Below, piece after piece: positions 44,828 through 54,831 of a stretch of DNA of 64,000 nucleotides (position 1 is its first letter; every line of letters begins with the position of its first letter). The DNA is taken from positions 124,001 to 188,000 of the forward strand of contig NZ_CAMYIV010000011.1 in NCBI RefSeq assembly GCF_947258575.1. Reading direction: 5' to 3'. The translations under genes were made by a program, and so were the position numbers. The stretch comes from an uncultured Alcanivorax sp. Its GTDB lineage: Bacteria > Pseudomonadota > Gammaproteobacteria > Pseudomonadales > Alcanivoracaceae. A model generated the notes under the pieces. It did not search any database and had not been told where the DNA came from. It saw only the letters and a program-made list of their open reading frames with translations.

Positions 44828-46243
44828 ATGTTCGAGAATCTCACCGACCGGTTGGGATCGTCGCTTAAAAGCCTGGCAGGTCAGGGTGCCCTGACCGAAG
44901 ACAATATCCGCGACACCCTGCGCGAAGTGCGCAAGGCACTGCTGGAGGCCGATGTGGCCCTGCCGGTAGTGAAAGAGTTTGTCGAACAGGTGAAGGAAAA
45001 GGCCCTGGGCCAGGAAGTCCTGAAGAGCCTGAACCCCGGCCAGGCGTTCGTGAAGATCGTCAACGACGAGCTTGTCCATACCATGGGCGACGCCAACGAC
45101 GGCCTGAATCTGGCTACCAAGCCCCCGGCCATCATTCTGATGGCGGGTTTGCAGGGTGCCGGTAAGACCACCTCCGTGGCCAAGCTCGCCCGTTTCCTGC
45201 AGGAGCGGGAAAAGAAGAAGGTCATGGTGGTCTCCGCCGACGTGTATCGCCCGGCGGCGATTGAGCAGCTGAAAACCCTGGCCGGTGAGGTGGAGACCAA
45301 CTTCTTCCCCTCCACTGGCGACCAGGACCCGGTGGATATCGCCAACGGTGCCCTGGAAGAAGCGCGCCGCCGCTACATGGATGTGCTGATCGTCGATACC
45401 GCCGGTCGTCTGCACATTGATGAAGACATGATGGGCGAGATCAAGCGCCTGCACGGGGCGATCAACCCGGTGGAAACCCTGTTCGTGGTTGACGCCATGA
45501 CCGGTCAGGATGCTGCCAATACCGCCAAGGCTTTTAATGAAGCGCTGCCGCTGACTGGTGTGATCCTCACAAAGGCAGACGGTGATTCCCGTGGTGGTGC
45601 CGCCCTGTCGGTTCGCCACCTCACCGGCAAGCCGATCAAGTTCATCGGCATGGGCGAGAAGACCGATGCCCTGGAGCCCTTCCACCCGGATCGTATCGCC
45701 AGCCGCATTTTGGGCATGGGCGACGTGCTCTCCCTGGTGGAAGAGGCCGAGCGCAAGCTGGACAAGACCAAAGCCGAGAAAATTGCCAAGAAGTTCAAGA
45801 AAGGCAAGGCGATGGACTTCGAGGATCTTAAGGACCAGTTCCAGCAGATGCGCAATATGGGCGGCATGGCCGGCCTGCTCGACAAGTTGCCCGGCATGGG
45901 CGGCATGATGCAGGCCGCTCAGGACCCGGCGTCCATGAAGCAGATGAAGCACATGGAGGCGCTGATTGACTCCATGACCCCGAAAGAGCGGCGTAACCCG
46001 GATCTCATCAAGGGCTCGCGCAAGAAACGCATCGCCGCGGGTGCCGGCCTGGATATCCCGGCCCTGAATCGTCTGATGAAGCAGCAGAAGATGATGGCCA
46101 AGATGATGAAGAAGATGCGCACCAAGGGTGGCATGAAGAACATGATGCGTGGCATGGAAGGGATGATGGGCGGCAATGGTGGCCCCGGTGGCCCTGGCGG
46201 CATGGGGGGTATGGGCGGCCCGGGCGGTATGCCGCCTATGTAA
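44828..46243 (+). CDS. ffh: Signal recognition particle protein Ffh
   Basis: The ATG at 44828 (471 residues, MFENLTDRLGSSLKSLAG) follows GGAGG; longer frames upstream are not conserved-looking. The N domain is followed by the G domain with GLQGAGKTTSVAKL, DTAGRLH and TKADGDSRGGA, then the Met-rich M domain (about 300-440) that binds 4.5S RNA and signal sequences. The tail is a Gly/Met repeat (GGPGGMGGMGG). It targets membrane proteins to FtsY and SecYEG. Confidence 0.97.
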   Translation: MFENLTDRLGSSLKSLAGQGALTEDNIRDTLREVRKALLEADVALPVVKEFVEQVKEKALGQEVLKSLNPGQAFVKIVNDELVHTMGDANDGLNLATKPPAIILMAGLQGAGKTTSVAKLARFLQEREKKKVMVVSADVYRPAAIEQLKTLAGEVETNFFPSTGDQDPVDIANGALEEARRRYMDVLIVDTAGRLHIDEDMMGEIKRLHGAINPVETLFVVDAMTGQDAANTAKAFNEALPLTGVILTKADGDSRGGAALSVRHLTGKPIKFIGMGEKTDALEPFHPDRIASRILGMGDVLSLVEEAERKLDKTKAEKIAKKFKKGKAMDFEDLKDQFQQMRNMGGMAGLLDKLPGMGGMMQAAQDPASMKQMKHMEALIDSMTPKERRNPDLIKGSRKKRIAAGAGLDIPALNRLMKQQKMMAKMMKKMRTKGGMKNMMRGMEGMMGGNGGPGGPGGMGGMGGPGGMPPM

Positions 46244-46246
46244 AAA

Positions 46247-46274
46247 GCGGCAAGCTTCAAGCCGCAAGCTGCAA
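46247..46274. repeat. Heptad array directly after ffh
   Basis: GCGGCAA, GCTTCAA, GCCGCAA, GCTGCAA in register, starting 4 bp after the ffh stop, followed by CGCGGG. It has the same CAA ending as the array at 61999, although the first bases differ. Confidence 0.85.
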
Positions 46275-46336
46275 CGCGGGCAGAGTGGGTGGTTAAGCCG
46301 CCTCTCTGCCCGCGCTTCGTTTGGGGCAGAGGTTGT

Positions 46337-46484
46337 TGTAGGAGCGGCGCTTGAGCCGCGAATGCGAGCCTGGGTGAGCCTGTCAGCCCGGCAAGCCCAG
46401 ATTGCCTCCGTATCGAGTCCTGGCAGGCTCTGCGGGCAATTTCCTCGCTGCGCTCGCATTCGCGGCTCAAGCGCCGCTCCTACA
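46337..46484. repeat. REP pair with perfect 32-bp inverted arms
   Basis: TGTAGGAGCGGCGCTTGAGC.. at 46337-46368 is exactly mirrored at 46453-46484, 84 bp apart. Both arms also carry the extra GCGAG. It is the best-preserved pair of the family here and lies between ffh and the rpsP promoter. Confidence 0.93.
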
Positions 46485-46518
46485 GGTGCTTCGCAGGAAA
46501 TATGGCGGTTGAGGAGGC

Positions 46519-46547
46519 TTGTTGCCCGCCGCTTCTCTCTGTATAAT
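46519..46547 (+). promoter_or_regulatory. Promoter of the rpsP-rimM-trmD-rplS operon
   Basis: TTGTTG at 46519-46524 and a consensus TATAAT at 46542-46547 are 17 bp apart, followed by CGCGCCC, a GC-rich discriminator usual for ribosomal genes. The leader to rpsP is about 100 bases and contains CAAGAGATAGGCCGGGAAACCGG, a small stem. Confidence 0.75.
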
Positions 46548-46653
46548 TCGCGCCCTTCGCGGCCTTCCCTGTGTCAGGGCTGGCTTTCAAGCGGATACGA
46601 TGGCTTATCAAGAGATAGGCCGGGAAACCGGATTGATAAAAGGTAAATGAACC

Positions 46654-46902
46654 ATGGTAATTATTCGTCTTGCCCGTGGCGGTTCCAAGAAGCGCCCGTT
46701 CTACAGCATTGTTGTTGCCGATAGCCGTAACGCACGTGACGGCCGTTTCATCGAGCAGCTGGGTTTCTACAACCCCATCGCCCGCGGCGGTGAAATCCCT
46801 CTCAAGCTGAACCTGGAAAGCCTGGACGCCTGGGTTGCCAAGGGCGCTCAGCTGTCTGACCGTGTCAAAACCCTGGCTAAGCAGGCCCGTAAGGAAGCCT
46901 GA
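46654..46902 (+). CDS. rpsP: 30S ribosomal protein S16
   Basis: 82 residues starting [25 protein letters not shown], the S16 signature. It takes part in early 30S assembly. The stop overlaps the rimM ATG by one base. Confidence 0.98.
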   Translation: MVIIRLARGGSKKRPFYSIVVADSRNARDGRFIEQLGFYNPIARGGEIPLKLNLESLDAWVAKGAQLSDRVKTLAKQARKEA

Positions 46903-47441
46903 TGGCAAGGGGAGGGCAGGTGTCCTCTGAACTGGAGGTAGTCGGTCGCATCCTCGGGGTGCACGGCGTCCAGGGATGGGTAAAGGTGTATTCCTATACT
47001 GACCCCATGGACAACCTCCAGCACTACCAGCCCTGGCACCTGAAACAGGGTGGCCACTGGAAGCCGGTGAAATTGACCGGCTTTCGCCCCCAGGGCAAGG
47101 GGCTTATCGCACAGATCGACGGCATTACCGATCGAGATGGGGCGGCAAGCCTGGTGGGGCAGGAAATCGGGATTCCCGGTGATCTGCTGCCCACGTCCGG
47201 GGCGGGCGAGTACTACTGGCGCGATCTGGTCGGCCTGCGCGTTCACCACGTGGACGGCATGGATTTGGGCAAGGTGGTGCGAATGCTGGAAACCGGTGCC
47301 AACGATGTGTTGGCGGTACGCGGCGACAGCAACAGCCTGGATCGGCGCGAGCGCCTGATTCCCTGGCTGCCGGACGATGTCATCACCGAGGTGAATCTGG
47401 CCGAAGGGCGGATGACAGTGGACTGGGATCCGGAGTTTTAG
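46902..47441 (+). CDS. rimM: Ribosome maturation factor RimM
   Basis: 179 residues from ATG 46902, which has AAGGA six bases upstream; a GTG at 46920 behind GGGGAGG is an equally good start and gives 173 residues. The RimM beta-barrel (VVGRILGVHGVQGWVKVYS) and the PRC barrel (YYWRDLVGLRVHHVDGMDLGKV) are both clear. It helps mature the 30S head. trmD follows directly. Confidence 0.95.
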   Translation: MARGGQVSSELEVVGRILGVHGVQGWVKVYSYTDPMDNLQHYQPWHLKQGGHWKPVKLTGFRPQGKGLIAQIDGITDRDGAASLVGQEIGIPGDLLPTSGAGEYYWRDLVGLRVHHVDGMDLGKVVRMLETGANDVLAVRGDSNSLDRRERLIPWLPDDVITEVNLAEGRMTVDWDPEF

Positions 47442-48224
47442 ATGCCTTTTTCGGTAACGCTGGTAACTCTGTTCCCGGAAATGGCAAAAGCGATTACTGA
47501 CTTCGGTGTGACCCGGCGTGCGGTGGAAAACGGCCAACTGCAGTTGGAAACCGTGAATCCCCGGGATTTCACCGAAGATCGTCACCGCACCGTGGATGAT
47601 CGCCCCTTTGGTGGTGGCCCCGGGATGGTGATGAAGGTGGAGCCGCTGGCGAAAGCCCTGCAGGCTGCCCGCGCTGCCAATCCGGCAGCCACGGTAATCT
47701 ACCTGTCCCCTCAGGGGCAGCCGCTGACTCAAGCGAAAGCCGTGGAGCTGGCGGAAAAGCCCGGCCTGATATTACTGGCGGGGCGCTATGAAGGCGTGGA
47801 CGAGCGGTTGCTCGAAGCCGAAGTGGATGAGCAGATCTCCATCGGCGACTACGTGATCAGCGGCGGTGAACTGCCGGCGCTGGTGCTGACCGATGCGGTC
47901 AGCCGACTATTACCCGGAGTGCTGGGACACCAGGATTCCGCCGAGCAGGATTCGTTTTCTGGTGAATTCGAACACTTGCTCGATTGCCCCCACTACACCC
48001 GCCCGGAGGTGTACAACGGGCAGGCAGTACCGACGGTACTGCTGAGCGGCAATCACGCGCTGATTCGCCGCTGGCGCCTGAAACAGGCGCTGGGACGGAC
48101 CTGGCAACAGCGTCCTGACCTGCTGGAAGCCCGCCGGGCGCGGGGTTTGAGCAACGAAGAGCAGCAACTGCTGGATGAGTACATCGCCGAGCAGTCGCCG
48201 CATACAGCAAAAACGAGAGACTAG
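47442..48224 (+). CDS. trmD: tRNA (guanine-N1)-methyltransferase TrmD
   Basis: 260 residues. The SPOUT knot motifs [31 protein letters not shown] and [16 protein letters not shown] are present. It methylates G37 next to the anticodon and prevents frameshifting. It starts at the base after the rimM stop. Confidence 0.97.
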   Translation: MPFSVTLVTLFPEMAKAITDFGVTRRAVENGQLQLETVNPRDFTEDRHRTVDDRPFGGGPGMVMKVEPLAKALQAARAANPAATVIYLSPQGQPLTQAKAVELAEKPGLILLAGRYEGVDERLLEAEVDEQISIGDYVISGGELPALVLTDAVSRLLPGVLGHQDSAEQDSFSGEFEHLLDCPHYTRPEVYNGQAVPTVLLSGNHALIRRWRLKQALGRTWQQRPDLLEARRARGLSNEEQQLLDEYIAEQSPHTAKTRD

Positions 48225-48234
48225 GAGCACTGCC

Positions 48235-48591
48235 ATGAGTGGCAAGAACCTGATTATCCAGGGCATTGAAAACGCCCAGCTGAAAACCGAACTTCCGGAA
48301 TTCGGCGCCGGTGACACCGTTACCGTGCAAGTGAAAGTAAAGGAAGGCACCCGTGAGCGTCTGCAGGCGTTCCAGGGCGTTGTGATTGCACGTCGCAACC
48401 GTGGCCTGAACTCTGCCTTCACCGTTCGTAAAATCTCCCACGGTGTGGGCGTTGAGCGTGTATTCCAGCTGCACAGCCCGCTGATCGATTCCATCGAAGT
48501 GAATCGTCGTGGTGACGTGAGCCGCGCCAAGCTGTACTACCTGCGCGACCGCTCTGGCAAGTCTGCCCGGATCAAAGAAAAAATCCGGTAA
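48235..48591 (+). CDS. rplS: 50S ribosomal protein L19
   Basis: 118 residues from ATG 48235 with AGGAGC upstream. [23 protein letters not shown] and [21 protein letters not shown] are L19 signatures. Last gene of the rpsP operon. Confidence 0.98.
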   Translation: MSGKNLIIQGIENAQLKTELPEFGAGDTVTVQVKVKEGTRERLQAFQGVVIARRNRGLNSAFTVRKISHGVGVERVFQLHSPLIDSIEVNRRGDVSRAKLYYLRDRSGKSARIKEKIR

Positions 48592-48687
48592 GACGCCACG
48601 CTTATCTTCTGTCGCGAGCGAATGTCGGTTTAGCCTTTGCTGTAGGGCATGCGAAATCGACCTCTGGCCAGACAGAATGCTCCATAC

Positions 48688-48720
48688 AAAAAAGCCGCTC
48701 CCGAAAGGGGCGGCTTTTTT
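48688..48720 (+). terminator. Terminator of the rpsP operon
   Basis: AAAAAAGCCGCTCC-CGAA-AGGGGCGGCTTTTTT, a long stem with one G-T wobble, stable tetraloop and T tail; usable from both strands. Confidence 0.93.
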
Positions 48721-48752
48721 GTGTCAGCAAGCACGGTGTTTATCGCGCAAGT

Positions 48753-49910
48753 TCACTGCGGCCGTGAATAGACCACCACCCGATCTCGCCCCTGATGTTT
48801 GGCGGTGTACATGGCTCGGTCTGCCTCTTCTATCAGGGTATGCGCGTCCATGGCGGACTGTGCAGACGCGCTGCTGACGCCAAAGCTGGCGGTGAGCTTT
48901 ATTGCCGGCGAACCGGTGATCGCCATTGCGTTGTGCCGAAGTGCTTCCGCACAGCGCTCTGCGACATTGTGTGCCTGTGACAGCGTGGCCCCGGGGAGCA
49001 GCATCAGGAACTCCTCGCCACCATATCGGCCAAGCAAATCATTATCCCGCAAATTATCCTGCAGCGTTTCGGCGACATGAATCAGTGCCTGGTCGCCAGT
49101 GGCATGGCCGTATCGGTCATTGATCTGTTTGAAAAAGTCCACATCCATCAGTACCACCGCCAAGCCCTTGCGGGCACGTGTTGGCATGGCCAACTGATGA
49201 GTCAGGGTTTGCAGCAGATGTCCGCGATTGGCTACACCGGTTAGCGGGTCGCGAATGGAGCGGTCAAAGGTGGAGGCCTCGCGATGTCGCCAGGTAGACG
49301 TCAGGGCGGCGACGGTAAAAGCGTCTTTGATGATGATCAGGCCGGCAGCTATGATCGTCATCAGGTCATACCACACCTGCGCCGGTTGGTAGTCCACAGG
49401 TGACAGCAAAGGCCGATACAGGGTGCTATCCAGGCTGATCGCAATGGCATAGGCCAGTATGGCGCCCATTGAGAGGGCGAACACCAGAGTGATCTGGGGT
49501 GCCGGGAATAATAGCAGGCCGATTAGTACACAGCCTGTAAGCACAATGCCAGTGACCAGATTAAAAGGCCCTACCAGTAACAGCGAGACGATGCCGCTCA
49601 ACCCGAAAAACAGGATGGTAAAATTGGCAAAACGGTTTTCCTGGGCGTCTGACATTTGCCGCCGGCTGGCAAACAGGGCGATAGCAAACCATACCAGGCT
49701 GGCAATGAGTCCCCAGGCCAGTCCTGCCCATAGCAGCGGATTGTAGACCCCCTCAATGAAGCGGGAAATGATCAGGCCTGAGGCGCATCCCAGGATGATA
49801 ACCCAGTAAATTGGTTGCCCGATCCAGCATATGAAGATGCCTTTTTCTCGGGGAGTTCCATTAATTTGCCGACCGATGAGCCTGTAGAGTTCTTCTAATT
49901 TTTTTATCAT
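48753..49910 (-). CDS. Membrane-bound diguanylate cyclase (GGDEF)
   Basis: The ATG at 49910 gives 385 residues. Six or so membrane helices (about 30-205) make an MASE-like sensor region. The GGDEF domain follows with DPLTGVANRGHL, DVDFFKQINDRYGHATGD and the active-site RYGGEEF. An inhibitory I-site RDND lies five residues before it, so product feedback is likely. No EAL domain. It should make c-di-GMP; the signal is unknown. Confidence 0.92.
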   Translation of the reverse strand: MIKKLEELYRLIGRQINGTPREKGIFICWIGQPIYWVIILGCASGLIISRFIEGVYNPLLWAGLAWGLIASLVWFAIALFASRRQMSDAQENRFANFTILFFGLSGIVSLLLVGPFNLVTGIVLTGCVLIGLLLFPAPQITLVFALSMGAILAYAIAISLDSTLYRPLLSPVDYQPAQVWYDLMTIIAAGLIIIKDAFTVAALTSTWRHREASTFDRSIRDPLTGVANRGHLLQTLTHQLAMPTRARKGLAVVLMDVDFFKQINDRYGHATGDQALIHVAETLQDNLRDNDLLGRYGGEEFLMLLPGATLSQAHNVAERCAEALRHNAMAITGSPAIKLTASFGVSSASAQSAMDAHTLIEEADRAMYTAKHQGRDRVVVYSRPQ

Positions 49911-49962
49911 GGCTGTCGCGGTTGAGGTGCGGCTCCGCCGGTAGCGAAACCGCACGAAATGT

Positions 49963-50217
49963 TTATGCCTTCCTGAGCATTCGGTAGAGCGCCAGCAGGA
50001 TCAGCGCGCCGACGATGGCGGTGACAAAGCTGCCCAGGCTGAAGCTGCCCATGGAGCCGCCAATTCCGGTGATGGAGCCGAGCCAGCCGCCGACAAAGGC
50101 ACCGGCGATGCCGATCAGGATGGTGACGATAAAGCCGCCGGGATCCTTGCCCGGCATGATCCATTTAGCAATGATGCCGGCGATCAGGCCGAATACAATC
50201 CACGATAGAATGCCCAT
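49963..50217 (-). CDS. GlsB/YeaQ/YmgE family small membrane protein
   Basis: 84 residues with three hydrophobic, Gly-rich segments: ILSWIVFGLIAGIIAKWIM, GFIVTILIGIAGAFVGGWLG and SFVTAIVGALILLALYRML. The linker MPGKDPGG is the family mark. Such transglycosylase-associated proteins are often stress induced; the role is unclear. GGAGAGG precedes the ATG. Confidence 0.92.
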   Translation of the reverse strand: MGILSWIVFGLIAGIIAKWIMPGKDPGGFIVTILIGIAGAFVGGWLGSITGIGGSMGSFSLGSFVTAIVGALILLALYRMLRKA

Positions 50218-50401
50218 ATTTCCTCTCCTTGGTAGTCATTTTGAATTTGCATGGCGCCACCATTGTTGCCGCAAAATACGGCCTCTGTCGTTAACCTGAC
50301 CCGCTTTCAGACGTAATTTTTGGTAAAAGGCGAACGGGGTTTCGTCTTTGATTTTCGTTTAACTCATTGTTTTTTATTGCTGTTTAGGGCCTTATTCAGA
50401 A

Positions 50402-51310
50402 ATGAACGAGTTAAACGATGACCATGGGCGCCTGATTGACAGCTGGCTGGATCAGCAGTGGCTGGAAAAGGGGCTCAGTGAACACAGCCTGGAGAGCTAT
50501 CGGCGCGATATCCGCCAGTTGGCGGTGTGGCTGCAGGGGCAGCAAGGCTCCTTGCTGCAATGTGAGCGTTACCAGCTGCTGGAATTCCTGGCAGACCGCC
50601 ATCAGCAGGGGGTGGGGGCTCGCTCGGTGGCCCGGCAATTGTCAGCGGTAAAGAGTTTCTTTCGCTGGTTGAAGCGGGAAGGGCGAATCGAAGAAGATCC
50701 GGCACTGCTGATCGAGCGCCCCAAAACCGGTCGCCCGCTGCCGAAAACCCTCACCGAAGCGGACGTGGAGGCGCTGTTGGCGGCGCCGGATGTTTCCACT
50801 CCTCTGGGGCTGCGTGACAGGGCCATGCTGGAGCTGATCTATGCCACCGGGTTACGGGTTACCGAGCTGGTCACCCTGACCCAGAGCCAGATCAACCCCC
50901 GCCAGGGGCTGGTGCGGGTGATCGGCAAGGGGGACAAGGAGCGACTGGTGCCCCTGGGTGAAGAGTCGCTCCACTGGCTAGCGCGCTATCTTCGTGAGGC
51001 ACGTCCGCTGCTGTTGGGTAACAATCAGGAGCTGCTGTTTCCCAGCCGACGCGGCACCTGCATGACACGGCAGACCTTCTGGCATCGTATCAAGCAGATG
51101 GCCATGGTCGCCGGGGTGGAAAAAAAACTCTCACCCCATACACTGCGTCATGCGTTTGCCACCCACTTGCTGAATCACGGGGCAGACCTGAGGGTGGTGC
51201 AGCTGTTGCTTGGGCACAGTGACCTGTCCACTACCCAGATTTATACCCATGTGGCCCAGCAGCGGTTACAGGATCTGTACCAGAAACATCACCCCCGTTC
51301 GGGAACCTGA
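50402..51310 (+). CDS. xerD: Tyrosine recombinase XerD
   Basis: 302 residues. The N-terminal SAM-like domain (about 8-95) is followed by the catalytic domain with ATGLRVTELVTL (Arg), GKGDKERLVPL (Lys), SPHTLRHAFATHLL (His and Arg), LLGHSDLSTTQIYTH (His and Tyr). It resolves chromosome dimers at dif with XerC. The xerD-dsbC order is that of Pseudomonas and E. coli. Confidence 0.94.
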   Translation: MNELNDDHGRLIDSWLDQQWLEKGLSEHSLESYRRDIRQLAVWLQGQQGSLLQCERYQLLEFLADRHQQGVGARSVARQLSAVKSFFRWLKREGRIEEDPALLIERPKTGRPLPKTLTEADVEALLAAPDVSTPLGLRDRAMLELIYATGLRVTELVTLTQSQINPRQGLVRVIGKGDKERLVPLGEESLHWLARYLREARPLLLGNNQELLFPSRRGTCMTRQTFWHRIKQMAMVAGVEKKLSPHTLRHAFATHLLNHGADLRVVQLLLGHSDLSTTQIYTHVAQQRLQDLYQKHHPRSGT

Positions 51311-51356
51311 GGCAGGTAATCCGGTTCCAAGTGGGTAAATGAGGAGTAACGACAGA

Positions 51357-52103
51357 ATGAATAAATGGGTTTTGGTGGTACTGACGGGGCTGATGTCCGC
51401 TTGCGGGGCGGATTCGAATTCCGAATCAAAGAGCAATCAGCCGGTTAACGGCGACAAGGCCAAGGCGGCTTTCGAGGAAGCGTTTGATGGCATGGAAGTG
51501 ACCGAGGTAAGTGCTGCGCCGATGCCGGGAATGGTCGAACTGAATGTTAACGGCCGCGAAAGTGTCTACATGACCGAGGATGGCCGCCACATCCTGATCG
51601 GCAAGCTGCTGGAGATCAAAGACGGCGAAGTCGTGAATCCGGCGGAGCAGCGCTTTGAGAAAGTCCGCAAAGAGGGCATCAAGACACTGGATCCGGCGGA
51701 TATGATCACCTACGCGGCGGAAGACGAAAAAGCTGAAGTGTATGTGTTCACTGACATTAGCTGTGGTTTCTGCCGCAAGCTGCATCGCCACATTGATGAG
51801 TACAACGCTGAGGGTGTCACCGTCCACTATCTGGCTTTTCCTCGTGGCGGCCCGACCACCGAGGCGGCGGCGGCAATGCGTCACATCTGGTGTGCGGAAG
51901 ATCGTGCCCAGGCGCTCACCGATGCCAAATTTAAGGACGAGGTAACCCAGGCAGAGCTGACCGAGTGCGCCAAACCGGTGGATGAACAGTACCAGCTGGG
52001 CAATACCTTCGGCGTACGCGGCACCCCGGCCATTTATTCCACCGAAGGCGAGCAACTGGGGGGCTATGTGACTCCGGCGCAGCTGCTCGAGCGGCTGGAG
52101 TGA
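51357..52103 (+). CDS. dsbC: Thiol:disulfide interchange protein DsbC (possible lipoprotein)
   Basis: 248 residues from ATG 51357. The N-terminal dimer domain is followed by the thioredoxin fold with active site SCGFCRKLH and the cis-Pro loop RGTPAIYS. It isomerises wrong disulfides in the periplasm. The signal sequence ends in LMSAC-GADS, which fits a lipobox, so the protein may be lipid-anchored instead of soluble. A further ATG at 51339 is in frame. Confidence 0.93.
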   Translation: MNKWVLVVLTGLMSACGADSNSESKSNQPVNGDKAKAAFEEAFDGMEVTEVSAAPMPGMVELNVNGRESVYMTEDGRHILIGKLLEIKDGEVVNPAEQRFEKVRKEGIKTLDPADMITYAAEDEKAEVYVFTDISCGFCRKLHRHIDEYNAEGVTVHYLAFPRGGPTTEAAAAMRHIWCAEDRAQALTDAKFKDEVTQAELTECAKPVDEQYQLGNTFGVRGTPAIYSTEGEQLGGYVTPAQLLERLE

Positions 52104-52156
52104 CAGGCTGAACCCCGCGTAATCCGGCGCTTTGGGGCCGGGAATACAGCGTGAAT

Positions 52157-52188
52157 ACATTGACGGCGCAGAGATGCGCCGTTAATGT
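52157..52188 (+). terminator. Hairpin after dsbC
   Basis: ACATT-G-ACGGCGC pairs with GCGCCGT-T-AATGT, one internal mismatch, loop about 6 bases, no T run. Confidence 0.5.
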
Positions 52189-52224
52189 GTCCGCCTTCAT
52201 TTTTCCCTCACCCAAGGTGCTGTC

Positions 52225-53415
52225 GTGGAAACAGATTTCCAGCGCATTCGTCGTCTGCCGCCCTATGTCTTCAATATCGTTGGCGATTTGAAGAAGGCTG
52301 CGCGGGCGCGGGGTGAGGACATCATCGATTTCGGCATGGGCAATCCGGATCAGCCCACCCCGAAGCACATTATCGACAAGCTCACTGAGACCGTGCAGCG
52401 GGGGGACACCCACCGTTATTCCCAGTCCCGAGGCATTCCGCGCCTGCGCAAGGCGATTGCCGACTGGTACCAGCGCCGCTATGACGTAGATCTGGACCCG
52501 GAATCCGAAGCCATTGTCACCATCGGCTCCAAGGAAGGCCTGGCACACCTGGCGCTGGCCACCATGGGCCCCGGGGATACGGTACTGGTGCCCAACCCCA
52601 GTTACCCGATCCACCCCTACGGTTTTGTGATCTCCAATGCGGACATCCGCCACGTGCCCATGGTGAAAGGGGTGGATTTTTTCGTGGAGCTGGAGCGGGC
52701 CATCAAGGAATCCTGGCCCAAGCCGAAAATGCTGGTGCTTAATTTCCCGGGTAATCCCACTGGCCAGTGCGTCGACCTGGAGTTCTTCGAGAAGGTGGTG
52801 GCCATTGCCCGTGAACACCAGATCTGGGTGGTTCACGATCTTGCCTATGCGGATATCGTCTTTGATGGTTACAAAGCGCCTTCCATCCTGGAGGTGGAGG
52901 GGGCAAAAGAGGTGGCGGTAGAGTTCTTCTCCCTGTCCAAGAGCTATAACATGCCCGGCTGGCGGGTGGGCTTCTGCTGTGGCAACAAGGACTTGATTCA
53001 TGCCCTGGCACGTATCAAGTCCTATATGGATTACGGTACCTTTACCCCGATTCAGGTGGCCGCCATCGCTGCCCTGGAAGGGGATCAGACCTGCGTGGCC
53101 GACATCTGCGAGATGTACCGAAAACGAAGGGATGTGCTGGTGGACGGCCTGGCGGAGATCGGTTGGCAGGTGGAAAGACCCCGTGCCACCATGTTCGTCT
53201 GGGCGGAAATTCCCGAGCCATACCGGGAGATGGGGTCGCTGGAGTTTTCCAAAAAACTGCTCACCGATGCCGGTGTAGCGGTGTCTCCGGGCATCGGCTT
53301 TGGTGATTACGGTGACGACCACGTGCGGTTCGGGTTGATCGAAAACGAACAACGGACCCGGCAGGCCATCCGCGGCATCAAGAAGATGTTCCGCCAGGAC
53401 GGCCTGCTGGGCTGA
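52225..53415 (+). CDS. alaC: Aminotransferase class I/II, AlaC-like
   Basis: 396 residues from a GTG start. [23 protein letters not shown] is typical of AlaC, the glutamate-pyruvate aminotransferase. The PLP Lys is K239 in [19 protein letters not shown] holds the cofactor Asn. It stands between dsbC and hom, and could supply alanine or serve the aspartate-family pathway. Confidence 0.9.
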   Translation: METDFQRIRRLPPYVFNIVGDLKKAARARGEDIIDFGMGNPDQPTPKHIIDKLTETVQRGDTHRYSQSRGIPRLRKAIADWYQRRYDVDLDPESEAIVTIGSKEGLAHLALATMGPGDTVLVPNPSYPIHPYGFVISNADIRHVPMVKGVDFFVELERAIKESWPKPKMLVLNFPGNPTGQCVDLEFFEKVVAIAREHQIWVVHDLAYADIVFDGYKAPSILEVEGAKEVAVEFFSLSKSYNMPGWRVGFCCGNKDLIHALARIKSYMDYGTFTPIQVAAIAALEGDQTCVADICEMYRKRRDVLVDGLAEIGWQVERPRATMFVWAEIPEPYREMGSLEFSKKLLTDAGVAVSPGIGFGDYGDDHVRFGLIENEQRTRQAIRGIKKMFRQDGLLG

Positions 53416-53503
53416 CTTTTGCCTTTGCGGCAGGTCGCAAGGGTAGCGTGAAAAGTTGCGACAGGGCTTTTCAACACACTGATAAATGAAACGAGGATAG
53501 GCT

Positions 53504-54805
53504 GTGGATTCGGTGAAGGTGGGTATTGCTGGTCTGGGCACTGTGGGCTCAGGCACCGTCAACGTTCTCAAGCGCAATGCGCGGGATATTGCCCGCCGCG
53601 TGGGACGTCCGATTGAAATTACCCACATTGGTGCGCGCCGGGACAACCCCGCCTGCGATACCCAGGGTATTCGCCTGTCCCGGGATATTTTCGCCGTGGC
53701 CACGGACCCGGATATCGATATCCTGGTGGAGCTGATCGGTGGCATTGATACCGCCCGCGAGCTGGTGCTTACCGCCATCAAGAACGGCAAACATATTGTC
53801 ACCGCCAACAAGGCGCTGATCGCCGAGCACGGCAACGAGATCTTCCAGGCGGCCCAGGACAACGGCGTGGATGTGGCCTTTGAAGCCTCCGTAGCCGGCG
53901 GGATTCCCATCCTCAAGTCCCTGGGCGAGGGGCTGGCGGCCAACCACATCAACTGGCTGGCGGGCATCATCAATGGTACCGGCAACTTTATCCTCACCGA
54001 GATGGAAGAGGGCGGCCGTGCTTTCGAGGATGTGCTGGACGAAGCCCAGCAGCTGGGTTACGCGGAAGCGGACCCCACCTTCGATGTGGAAGGCATCGAT
54101 GCGGCCCACAAACTGACCATTCTGGCGTCCATCGCCTTCGGTATTCCGCTGCAGTTCTCCCAGGTCTACACCGAGGGGATCAGCCGCATCACCACTGAAG
54201 ACGTGGCCAGCGCCGCTCACTTCGGTTACCGCATCAAGCATCTTGGTATCGCCAAGGACACCGGCAAGGGCATCGAACTGCGTGTGCATCCGACCCTGGT
54301 GCCCAAGGAAACCATGTTGTCGGCGGTCAACGGGGTGATGAATGCGGTGATGATCCACGGTGATGCCGTGGGCCCGACCATGTTCTACGGCGCCGGTGCC
54401 GGCGCCGAGCCCACCGCGTCAGCGGTGGTGGCCGATATCATCGAGCTGGGCCGCGCCCTCACCGTGGACCACGACGAGCGGGTGCCATACCTGGGCTTCC
54501 ACACTGACCACATGTCCGATGAGCCGATCCTGACCATCGACGATGTGTCCTGCTGTTTCTACCTGCGCCTGCATGTGCAGGACAAGAAAGGCGTGCTGGC
54601 AGACGTGACCCGCATCCTCAGTGACAACAATGTCAGCATTGATGCCATGATACAGCGGGAAGTGGATCAGGGGCTGGTGCCCATCGTGATGATGACCCAC
54701 GAAGTCCGCGAGGGTGACATGAACCTGGCGTTGGCCAAGATCGGTGCCCTTGATACCGTGGATAGCGATATAATGCGCATCCGGGTGGAAACGCTGGACG
54801 CTTGA
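53504..54805 (+). CDS. hom: Homoserine dehydrogenase
   Basis: 433 residues from a GTG start with CGAGGA upstream. GIAGLGTVGSGTVNVL binds NAD(P), AGIINGTGNFILTEM and GYAEADPTFDVEGIDAAHK form the catalytic part with the key Lys, and the last 80 residues are an ACT domain for threonine feedback. It has no fused aspartokinase. It works with thrC 136 bp downstream; thrB is not nearby. Confidence 0.96.
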   Translation: MDSVKVGIAGLGTVGSGTVNVLKRNARDIARRVGRPIEITHIGARRDNPACDTQGIRLSRDIFAVATDPDIDILVELIGGIDTARELVLTAIKNGKHIVTANKALIAEHGNEIFQAAQDNGVDVAFEASVAGGIPILKSLGEGLAANHINWLAGIINGTGNFILTEMEEGGRAFEDVLDEAQQLGYAEADPTFDVEGIDAAHKLTILASIAFGIPLQFSQVYTEGISRITTEDVASAAHFGYRIKHLGIAKDTGKGIELRVHPTLVPKETMLSAVNGVMNAVMIHGDAVGPTMFYGAGAGAEPTASAVVADIIELGRALTVDHDERVPYLGFHTDHMSDEPILTIDDVSCCFYLRLHVQDKKGVLADVTRILSDNNVSIDAMIQREVDQGLVPIVMMTHEVREGDMNLALAKIGALDTVDSDIMRIRVETLDA

Positions 54806-54831
54806 TGCCACGCGGCCGGACGCCAGGTTTT

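Noticed and set aside
44588..46459. Minus-strand frame of 623 codons covering ffh
   Set aside because: Shadow of the ffh codons; low-complexity His/Leu/Gly composition and no motif.
50402..51310. Integron or phage integrase
   Set aside because: The tyrosine recombinase is XerD by length, motifs and its dsbC-hom-thrC neighbours.
51931..53997. Minus-strand frame of 688 codons opposite alaC and hom
   Set aside because: Spans two real genes in antisense with no features of its own.
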